From Aselliscus stoliczkanus (taxonomy: Eukaryota; Chordata; Mammalia; Chiroptera; Hipposideridae), in assembly GCA_033961575.1 (NCBI GenBank), contig CM066731.1:56511501-56575500 (forward strand): a DNA stretch of 64,000 bases, read 5' to 3'. The notes beneath the pieces were generated by a model. It saw only the letters and a list, made by a program, of their open reading frames with translations. It was not told the DNA's origin and searched no databases. Position numbers and translations under genes: made by a program. Shown here in pieces: positions 55,084-64,000 of the stretch. The stretch's first letter is position 1. Every line of letters begins with the position of its first letter.

Positions 55084-56028
55084 GTGAGTGCTCAGAATTC
55101 ATTTTTAAAATCCAGACGTTTGGATGTTTTAAGAATTTTTTTCTGAGACAGTGAAATGAATCTATATATGACCAACATTTTGAATTCAATGTTTGTGTAC
55201 TATTTAATTTGCGTACTATTTAAATGATAGAAGTAAATCTTTACCTAGCATCCCAATTAAGGGAATAACTTTCTGGGTTACATTGAAAACTTACAAATAT
55301 TCATTTGATTGTTAAAACCAATGCATTTGTTACTAGGGACAAAAAGGCTTAAATATATATAGAAATCATTGAATAAAATATGTTTGACTAACATATGACA
55401 ACTTGGTGGTATAGAACTATTAATATCAAATGATGTTATAATGTGGTTTGTCACACAACTGTTTAAAGTAAAAGGTAAGTTGTGTCTTCCAAAATGTAAC
55501 AAGTATAGATATAAAGAAAGGAAAAAAAAAGTATAATATGGTTATTCTGTGCCAAAGATGTTCTGATCTTGACATCAATGACATGGAATTAAGTTTTATT
55601 TATTGAAGATATGGGTAGGGAACATAATTTGAATATGGGTATACTTTTTAGTGCACTACTTTTACTTTTTTGTTTTTGCGTCTTTTAATATCTTAAGAAA
55701 AAGTTAAACTTTGAGACCCTCTTCTAGTTCCCCCAAAGGTTCTCCCCTGGAAACGTAGGTCTGAAATTTATCTTTGCCAGTTACTTTCCTCATCTACAAA
55801 TTAAAGATAAGAGGAACTACTGCAGAGTTAGCCTGTAGGTAAAATGACCCAGTATGTAAAGCACTAGTACACTGGCGTGTATATAATGTAGGTATATGCA
55901 GTAATGGTTAGTTTCCTTCGGTTTGGCTCTGTCATCAACCCATCCACGCTCCAAGTCAGGTGAATATGACTGGTGTTGATTGAGGCCAAAGTACAGGATT
56001 TTCTTTCAGGAACAGATAACACTTTATT

Positions 56029-56060
<32 letters not shown>

Positions 56061-56149
56061 TGAGCTGTAAACGTGTGCCTTAACTTTCTTACAATATTGT
56101 AATCACAACTGAGGGCCCTTTCCACTAATAGCAGATGAACAAGATTTTT
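55084..56149. other. MTFR1 intron 2, with a MIR piece
   Basis: Mostly unassigned. At 55765-55880 CAGTTACTTTCCTCATCTAC and AAGCACTAGTACACTGGC resemble a plus-strand MIR fragment. A long poly-T lies at 56033-56060. Confidence 0.45.
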
Positions 56150-56496
56150 TTTTTTTTTTTTAAATTGGGGAATTGGGAGAGGGGAACAGACAAGTTGCTG
56201 TCTTTTTGTTCTTTAGTCTAGTTATGGAGGACGTTGCTTCACTGACCCATGTTGGTATTATCATTGTGCTCTTCCTGGCTGAGGCAGATCAGTCGCCGGC
56301 CTCTCAAGGCAGCTCACTGCAGCCTATGCCATCCCTGGCTACTCACAGCAGCCCAGTTCCAGGTAGAGCTGTTGTTCACCATCTTAGCTGTAGAGGGCAG
56401 TGTCACTGGCCCTCATGTGGGATCTGAACCGGGGCCCTGCTGCTCAGAGCTGGCGCCTTGAGCCAACTCCTAACCAACACGCCACTCGGCTGGCCC
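56150..56496 (-). mobile_element. Long tRNA-derived SINE, minus strand
   Basis: The tail-side AAATTGGGGAATTGGGAGAG has lost part of the AATAAAATCTT motif. The right end is CGCCACTCGGCTGGCCC. Flanks CAAGAT suggest a short duplication. Confidence 0.87.
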
Positions 56497-56954
56497 AAGA
56501 TCATTTTTTTATGTAATGTAATTATGAACTTTAATCAGTTAACTGAAAATTTATATAAAAGAAGTTTTCTTCTAACATAAAGCAGTTTGCTCCTTTATTT
56601 TCGATCTTAGTTTCCATGATGGCTCAGTCTGCTGTCTAAGAATAAAAAGGTACATACAGTCTGCCAAGATTTTACCTTTGGGCATCAGAAAATTCACTTT
56701 TTAGCTTCATCTTTCAATGATAAATATATAATGTCTCAGTGGTTTGATATATAAATGAACTTGATACTTGTGTTTGAAAGTATTCCGAGAGCAGAAACTG
56801 CCTTCATACTTTTTATCTGCCAAAAAAAAAAAAAGATGTATAAACTTTGAGATTAGGGTTTTGTTTTTACCATTAGGACATCTATGATTAGCTTTTTGTA
56901 TTTACTATATACATCAGTACCACCATAATAGCCATCACTGATTGACTTACTAGC
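56497..56954. other. MTFR1 intron 2, nothing recognised
   Basis: AT-rich unassigned sequence. Confidence 0.5.
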
Positions 56955-57003
56955 CCGGTTCTTTTACATGTATTATGTGTATTCACTAGAACAACACTTT
57001 TTT

Positions 57004-57109
57004 TTTTTTTTTTTGGAGGGCAATGTCACTGGCCCTCATCTGTGAGACTCGAACTGGGGCCGCTGGCATCCCAAGCCAGTGCTTAAACACTGCGCCACTC
57101 GGCCGGCCC
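57004..57109 (-). mobile_element. Short SINE, minus strand, first of an adjacent pair
   Basis: GGAGGGCAATGTCACTGGCC to CACTCGGCCGGCCC. Flanks AACACTTTTTTT and AACACCTTTTTTTT form the duplication, which the neighbouring SINE reuses. Confidence 0.9.
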
Positions 57110-57124
57110 CAACACCTTTTTTTT

Positions 57125-57235
57125 ATCTTTTTTTTTTTTCTGAGGGCAGTATCACTGGTCCTCATATGTGGGACCCGAACCGGGGCTGCTAGCTTCCCAA
57201 GCCAGCGCTTAACCTCCGCGCCACTCGGCCGGCCC
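57125..57235 (-). mobile_element. Short SINE, minus strand, second of an adjacent pair
   Basis: TGAGGGCAGTATCACTGGTC to CACTCGGCCGGCCC. Flanks AACACCTTTTTTTT (57111-57124) and AACGCCTTTTTTTT (57236-57249). Confidence 0.9.
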
Positions 57236-57419
57236 AACGCCTTTTTTTTAAACAGATGATGAACAGGAGTTTCAGAGTGTTTAACTGACTTGACCAAAGT
57301 TACCTGACTAATAAATGGCAGAGCTGTAATATGAACCTAATTCCGATTCTAAAACCCTTCCTCATTTTAGTGTACTTTACTACCTCTTATAATAGAAAAG
57401 GGGAAAGACTTAATATTTG

Positions 57420-57560
57420 TTTAAGGCATCTTATATATAAATACTTCAACTCATTTAATGCTCATAGGCTCAGGAAGTAGATATTGTCTCCATTTTATAG
57501 ATGAGGAAATGGAAGCATAGAGGGATGAATAATTTCGCCAGCTTTATATAGGCATTAAGT
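57420..57560 (-). repeat. MIR element
   Basis: TTCAACTCATTTAATGCTCA, CATTTTATAGATGAGGAAAT and GGAAGCATAGAGGGATGAAT are minus-strand MIR landmarks. Confidence 0.8.
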
Positions 57561-60199
57561 GATACAGCCTGCTTTTAAAGCCAGGCCTATATGTTGCCAT
57601 GGCTTCTATGTTTTCATTGCCTTCCATTTGCCTCAACATTTGTTTGAATTTAAAGCCATGTATTCACATTTGTCTAAACTTGCTTCTCCGTCTATCATTA
57701 TACGATGTCCTTAAGCAAAAATATTTTTTAAATAAAGAATGCAAGAATAATACATTAATAATACGAAGCTAATGTGATTCTGATCAATCTCTGTATTTTA
57801 TGTTGAAAAAAGTTATAGCAAATATATAATTTGTATTAGTAATATATTTCCAGTAATATTTAAACCCTTGTTCTCTTTTTGTGCTTTGGAAGAAGAATGG
57901 GAGTTTGGCTGGGAGTTCAGAGTAAGGAAGAAGAGAATTGGAGGAAGTGTTAGCTTCAGTTGAGAATTTTGAAATTGTTAGAGTTTCATCTTCCTATCTC
58001 TGCCCCCTCTCCTCACACTTTTAATATTCTCCTGGCTCCCTTGAAATTAAGACTTTACACATTGTTGGGTCTAGACTCAGGAAATTTGATGAATAGTGTG
58101 GACATTCTTCCCAGAAAAATGTTGTATATACACACAATTTTGCTTGTAATTTCAGGGATATGTGAACCCCAGAATAACCCTTGCATTAATATAGTTTATC
58201 TTGGGAAAAATGTATTTAGAATTAAATTTACACTTTTTCTTGCTAAATGGTGCCTCTCAAATAATAGTGGCAGTTAAACCAGTCTAACAAATGAATTACC
58301 ACATAAAGCTGGAGTGCAGTAATGCTGAAACAGATGACAGCTCAGATCCCAGCCTTACACTTCCATACTTGTGCAATAGCATTTCACAACTAAAAACACA
58401 AACAATTGCTTTCCTGTTGTCATCCTCCTCCTCCTCGTTGTCATCACTTTTAAACACTGTTGCTAAATGTTATGGATTGTTATTACTAGACACAGACGTG
58501 CAAGCACACACACACCACTTAGATTCATTATTAGATTATCAGTCGTTTATTAAATAAGTTATTTAATTGCTTTTTAAGGGAAATGAATTCTTATTAATGG
58601 TATCGAATGTCTAGTAATGATAGCTTTCACCCTGTCCTCTTTCTTACATCTGAAAAAACATTAATGAAAGTTTTCTTTGGAGAAAGTCTTTCCTTCTCTA
58701 AACAAGTAAACTGACAGGACACAGTTCAGCCACTGTTAGGCTAGGAGATGCACTTGGGCCATACAGCCTCCCAGTGCACAGATGGTGACTTTCCAATGCC
58801 ATCTGTTCATTCTGTCTTCACAGCCATTTACAATTTCTCCCCCTCCATGAGGACTGAATAGAAAAAAAAATAAAGACCTAGTTTTAGAGTTCCTGGAAAT
58901 TAGCTGCCCTTTCTCCTCACTTTTTTCTATAATCCAGTAAAGGTTATGGCCCTTCTCCTTTCTAAGTATTCTAATCATTATATTACATAGACACTTCATA
59001 TGTCTTGGTGCTAACTTCTATGAAATTCACAGGTAACAGAAGAACATTATGTTAGTCTGCTATGTGTACTTGAAAAAATAATCACATAGAACAATCTGGT
59101 TTTTTACTTCCTTTAACTGTGTATAAACCTAAGTAGTGTACTTATTCCTTCTAAGTAAAAACTCAGTCTTTATCTACCTTGTCTTGGATAGAAGGCGCCT
59201 GGTATTCTTTCCTTCTGATATTAAGCAGATGGGAAGGTAATAGTTGAAATAGCCCTGAAGCATGCATAGCAAGGAATGCTAAAAGCTGGCAGAAACATTA
59301 GTTCCTGACCTTGGCAAGTCCTTTCTAAATTTTTCTCTGTGAGCTATTGTCTCCTTTGTCGCCTTTGCTTACTGAAGGGACTGGAGATTCACTTTTGACT
59401 GTATAATTGTTGCATTGTGATGCAGTGTTCCACTAGTATATCATAGGGGTTTTGACTTGTGACTAAATGGAAGACTTGAGAAATGATGACCAAATGGTTT
59501 AGATTCTATTGCCTTATGGATTTATTTTTAAAAGATCAAGACCTATTAATATGTATAAGGTAAAGAGTTTGCTTAAATACCGTCTTGTTTAGAATTTCTT
59601 GCCCATGTTCTTATTTTTTCTTGGCCTCTTACGCTAACTTTGTAAAACTGTGGCTTCCCATTTTCCTCTACTCCGATGTTTCCTTCTTTTATTCCTCATG
59701 GGTTATTAACACTATTCAAGTGAAAAATCCTCTCTATGAACATTGTAGGCATGATTTGAGTTCTAGAGCTACAGATAATCCCCCTTCTAAGTGTCACAGT
59801 AGCTTTGCCCCATATATTCTTTGTTTAATATTCATATTTCAATATTGACGTCCTATTTTTCTACTGACCAATTTTCCAGTCTGTACCATCTTTTAAATTT
59901 ATATTTCAAAACAAGAGTTATATTTTTGTTGGTTATAATAGCCAGTGTATGTTATAGTACTTTCTGGAACTCTCCCAGGTAACAGTTGGTGAAACTTTGA
60001 CCAGTATTATAACATCTGATGCAGATGCCAGAGGTTCTATATATACCCCCATGATCCTCACTTTAACTCATATTGTTATCCCTGAATTTGATTTGATCTC
60101 TAAAACGAGAAGTCAGATTGCCTCTGTACTCATTTTATGCTTTTAGACTACTCTAAATGTGCAGTTTGGATTATGTGTTGGAGCCACCACTGTTTATAA
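57561..60199. other. MTFR1 intron 2, nothing recognised
   Basis: The longest stretch without an identifiable repeat in the gene. Short simple tracts only, for example CTCCTCCTCC near 58425 and ACACACAC at 58506-58515. Confidence 0.45.
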
Positions 60200-60210
60200 A
60201 ACATTTATTT

Positions 60211-60699
60211 TATTTTTTAAAGATTTTATTGAGGACTTGGTGGAGGGGAACAGTGTTGGGGAATTGGGGAAGGGGAACAGCCAAGTTGTTCTTCAATCTT
60301 CGTTGTGGAGGGCGCCAGTCGCCGTCTGGCTTCCCGTCGGCAGCTTGTGACCTCTAAGCTCAAGGTGCTGAGTTCAATGTCAGTTGTGGGTACGCATAGC
60401 CACCATCCCATGCAGGAATCAAACCAGCAGCCTTGTTGTTAAGAGCACACACTCTATCCTCTGAGCCATCCGGGTGGCAGCTCAGCTCAAGATGCCGAGT
60501 TCAGTCTTATTTGCGGGCGGGCATAGCCCACCATTGAACAGGCAATCTTGTTACATCAGCTGAGCCATCCTACCACCTGTTGGCAGCTCAGCTCACGCGC
60601 AGTGTCACTGGCCCATGTGGGAATCCAACCAACGGCCCTGTTGCTCAGAGCTCGCGCTTTTAAGGCAACTCTTAACCAACTGAACCATTTGCCCGACAC
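60211..60699 (-). mobile_element. SINE with about three tRNA-like heads, minus strand
   Basis: AAAGATTTTATTGAGGACTT is the tail complement. Tandem units follow (CTGAGCCATCCGGGTGGCAG, then CTGAGCCATCCTACCACCTG), and the outer head complement is AACTGAACCATTTGCCCG. The duplication AACATTTATTT flanks it (60200-60210 and 60700-60710). Confidence 0.85.
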
Positions 60700-60710
60700 A
60701 ACATTTATTT

Positions 60711-61457
60711 CCTGATCGCACTGTTTGTGTTACAGTAATTCCATTTAAATTAGAATGGCTATGGGGTGACTTTAAAAGAGTCTGTGTCCATTGCTCAGAA
60801 TACATTTCAGCTGATTTGACACTATTTTTTTAGTTTTAGGGTATAATTGAATGTTAAAGTTTAATGAATTACCTATAATAGTCATATCAATCTCTTTCCT
60901 TTCTTTTAAAATTGCTTGTAATAGCATACTACCTCTCTTTACCTCCTCTTCTGTCCAGGCTTTCAAGTGTAGCACTCAAAACAGATGGATAGTTTTTCTC
61001 TTTAAGGAAGGATCATATACTTGGGGAGAAATTTCAAGGTACAATTTGTGATGATTTAACATTTTACATATGTGTTTTTTGTTTGCTTTTTGCTCTGGGA
61101 ATTTGTTTTTGCTTTAAGCATAGCATAATGTCCTGTGTGTATTATGATTTCATCTGGGAAATTCTGCTCATTAGGGCCATCACTAGCCCATTTAGTACCT
61201 TTGTGTAAGGAAAGGCCTCTTTCTCCTAGGGCACGGCCTCACAAGAAGATGGAGTGCAACTGGATTTTGCACCCCTCTCCCCACCCCAGGTGTTCTTGTG
61301 TAGCAAACAAACTGCATCACCCTGCATGGTACACATTTAGATTCTGAACTGTGTACTTATTTGGATTTGTTTTGAAAAGTCCATGATAGCAAAAGTAGCT
61401 CATAGTTTTAAAAAATTTATATGTATATAAAATTCTAAAAATACAACACAATATATA

Positions 61458-61463
<6 letters not shown>
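60711..61463. other. MTFR1 intron 2, nothing recognised
   Basis: Unassigned sequence. Confidence 0.5.

Positions 61464-61508
<45 letters not shown>
61464..61508. repeat. (TA)n microsatellite
   Basis: About 22 TA units. A shorter run lies at 61643-61659. Confidence 0.95.
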
Positions 61509-61510
<2 letters not shown>

Positions 61511-61659
61511 TGCTGTCTTTCCTTTGCAGTATGAAAATAGTTTTTACTTAAAATATGGTATTATTTTACAATTACTGTTATTTTTCTATATTTTTATATA
61601 ATATCTACATTAAACTTTATTGCATTAATAATAACCATATTTTATATATATATATATAT

Positions 61660-61745
61660 CCATTTTTTATTTTTATTTTTTAATTTTTATTGGGGAACAG
61701 CCATGGTCATTGGTTACACATTGCTTTCATGCTACAATGGCATAG
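61660..61745. mobile_element. hAT (Charlie-type) fragment cut by a SINE
   Basis: TATTGGGGAACAGCCATGGT, CATTGCTTTCATGCTACAAT and GGCATAGTTGA match the central part of the hAT family at 33504-33840. The fragment ends at the SINE insertion site. Confidence 0.55.
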
Positions 61746-61756
61746 TTGACCTTTTT

Positions 61757-61869
61757 TTTTTTTTTTTTTTTTTTTTTGAGAGCAGTGTCACTGGCCCTCA
61801 TGTGGGCTCTGAATCCAGGCTGCTGGCTGCCCAAGCTAGTGCTTAACTACCACACCACTTGGCTGGCCC
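61757..61869 (-). mobile_element. Short SINE, minus strand, long A-tail
   Basis: A run of about 30 T is followed by GAGAGCAGTGTCACTGGCCC to CACTTGGCTGGCCC. Flanks AGTTGACCTTTT and AGTTGACTCTTTT form the duplication. Confidence 0.88.
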
Positions 61870-61884
61870 AGTTGACTCTTTTTA

Positions 61885-61983
61885 AGGAGGATGCAGCTCA
61901 CAGTGGCCCATGGGGGGATCAAACTGGTAACCTTAGTACTATCAGCACCATACTCTAACCACCTGAGCTAACTGGTCACCCCT
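61885..61983 (-). mobile_element. Divergent tRNA-like SINE head, minus strand
   Basis: GTGGCCCATGGGGGGATCAA, ACTGGTAACC and TAACCACCTGAGCTAACTGG are complements of a B box and an A box in SINE order. The head is GGGGTGACCAGTTAGC. It is divergent and without a clear tail. Confidence 0.6.
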
Positions 61984-61999
61984 ATCCTTTAATTCTTAA

Positions 62000-62365
<366 letters not shown>

Positions 62366-62397
62366 TAAAAGGATAAAAACCACAGTAAAGTCTTTCT

Positions 62398-62551
62398 TTT
62401 ATTTATTTATTTTTTAATAGCTGAGCCATCCTGTCACCTGTTGGCAGCTCAGCGGCAGCTCAGCTCGGGCTGGGCATCGAACTGCTGTTGCTCAGAGCTC
62501 AGCTCACACTCTTGAGCGAGCTCTTAACCAACTGAGCCACTCCGCCAGCCC
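62398..62551 (-). mobile_element. Short SINE of the TGGCTCAGTTGG type, minus strand
   Basis: The minus strand has GGGGCTGGCGGAGTGGCTCA, two TTGAGCGAGC/TCTGAGCAAC blocks and the core GCCAACAGGTGACAGGATGG. A 17-bp duplication with one mismatch, CACAGTAAAGTCTTTCT, flanks it (62381-62397 and 62552-62568). It lies 150 bp downstream of an MTFR1 exon. Confidence 0.9.
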
Positions 62552-62568
62552 CACAATAAAGTCTTTCT

Positions 62569-64000
62569 AATCTTAGTTCCTTTGTGAAGTGGTTATTCAA
62601 AATCTTTAGGACATTTATCCTTGTTAAGAATACATTTTTGAGTGTTTAGGAGCACATAATAAGCAAGCAGTTATTAATTCCCAGGTGACCTCAAACGTAG
62701 GCTTTATATTACTTTCGGAGTTTCAGGTACCACCGTTATTTTCTTTACTTATTACGTCTTCTCTTTAGACAGCCACTCTGTACCCATAGTTCATTTTTAG
62801 ATGCCTCTGTGCATTCCATGTAAGTTGCTTTCTCCATCCTTGGTTTAAAACCTAGCATTAATGTAGGAACTATTATTGCCTTGGCAACAATATTGTTAAG
62901 ACAAAGATAATTATGGTTCTGTGAATGAAGTGGTAGTCAAACCCTGAATTAGGATTGCTTTTGAAGGCTGAGGCCATAGCTTTCCCTTCTAGCACCAACA
63001 CAGGAGCATAAGTATTTGCTTGGAGATAAGTTATTTCTTGATTGGGCCTTTGTTCCTTATTACAGTGTTAGACATGTATCACATAATTTTGTTCTTGTTT
63101 TTTAGTAACATGGCAAAACCTTTCAGTTTAACATTTTAAAATATAGGGATATCGATACCAATTTAAAATAATAGATTAGCATGTGGAATGTGGGAAGTAT
63201 ATTTAACTAATAATTCAGCAGCTCAGAAGTGTCCCTGTGAGTTTATTTGATATCATGTCATACTGATAAATCACTCTTCCTGGTGGATGAGGGTGAAAAA
63301 TCTGTTCCTAAATAAGTGGTAGGAATTAGTGTTTATTGTTTGAATGCTGTTCATTGTGCTTATAGTTCTACTTACAAATTGGCAAAACTTTTGTGGATCA
63401 ATCTACAAATTGACAAGTTTGAACTTTCCAAGAAGTAATTTTTATCAAACTAATTTTTATCAAACTATATATAGGCTTTAAAAGAGAAAATCAGAAGGAA
63501 GAATTCTGTGGTAGTGAGTCTCTCCAGCATAATTTCTGAGAATTCAGTTCATTTAGACACAAATTACTGGTTGCTTTATTTGTCAGCTTCTTTCAAATAA
63601 ATTATGTTAACGAAGGCTTAACCTTTTTTCTGATTGCTCAATTCCATTAAAATTTGTTTCTATCTACTTAACTTGCTTCAACATTTGTGTTATGTAGCTA
63701 GAGACATGTAACAGGACATGGAGAGAATCTAAATAGCATTTTCTAGTAGCAACCCAAATCTGCCTTGACAGTAATGGGCTGATGAAGTACTAGAGTCAAG
63801 TTCATTTCCTTGGAAGGATTCTGTTTCTTGGCGTTATTCGTCACGTAAAAGGGGATGAGCAGAATAAGAATATTAAATTTGGTATATGAGATGCATTTGA
63901 AAAGAGATGGATTAAAATAAGGAGAGGAGTAAAGTAAAGAGAATTATTGGTGACTACTTGAATGTAGCGGAAGAAAGAAGACATTTGTTTATAGTGAGAT
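62569..64000. other. MTFR1 intron 3, nothing recognised
   Basis: Unassigned intron to the window edge. No further MTFR1 exon was seen. Confidence 0.5.

Larger units (their letters stand above)
56955..57350 (-). repeat. MIR split by two SINEs
   Basis: The left part (ACATGTATTATGTGTATTCA) and the right part (ACAGATGATGAACAGGAGTT, GACCAAAGTTACCTGACTAA) together form one minus-strand MIR. The SINEs at 57004-57109 and 57125-57235 interrupt it. Confidence 0.7.

Overview
This is a mammalian nuclear window, not a prokaryotic one. It has spliced exons with GT/AG borders, long AT-rich introns, two CpG islands and dense interspersed repeats. About 35 copies of tRNA-derived SINEs carry a GGCCGGCCGAGTGGC-type head, and the long forms end in AATAAAATCTT plus an A-tail. 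Their resemblance to the Rhin-1/VES group points to a bat, most likely of the horseshoe or leaf-nosed lineage. That assignment rests on remembered families, not on a database search.

Two protein-coding genes are present, arranged divergently as in the ARMC1-MTFR1 segment of human chromosome 8q13. ARMC1 runs on the minus strand from a CpG-island promoter near 18.6-19.1 kb. Its first coding exon (13479-13661) and second coding exon (6810-6901) are here, and the rest lies beyond the left edge. MTFR1 runs on the plus strand from a CpG island at about 30.75-31.83 kb. It has a probable non-coding first exon ending at 31000, a 24-kb first intron, an ATG exon (54941-55083) and a second coding exon (62150-62248), and continues beyond the right edge. 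Together the visible exons give the first 91 complete codons of ARMC1 (plus two bases of the next) and the first 55 of MTFR1. Other long reading frames are repeat or GC-rich artefacts.

Most of the remaining sequence is mobile-element debris. Between 1 and 18 kb (ARMC1 introns) lie SINEs, a Tigger/MER2-like element, an internally inverted mariner-like element, small mariner-type MITEs and an old half-L1 remnant. The 19-31 kb intergenic stretch holds fragmented L1 riddled with SINEs, MIR and L2 pieces, and an LTR-like repeat. The MTFR1 intron (31-55 kb) holds a compound GC-rich minisatellite, hAT and MER2-like DNA transposons, and antisense L1 segments.

The most notable object is a full-length L1-derived element at 38254-41554. 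It has a 5' UTR, a decayed ORF1 and a 3' UTR but no ORF2, and is flanked by a perfect 13-bp target-site duplication. It is therefore a single retrotransposition of a half-L1 (HAL1-like) element, later hit by a SINE. Other points of interest are a CCAAT array and ZNF143-like site at ARMC1, upstream ORFs immediately before the MTFR1 start codon, and SINEs with one to four tRNA-like heads. I saw no CRISPR array, functional tRNA or rRNA gene, or prokaryotic-type operon.
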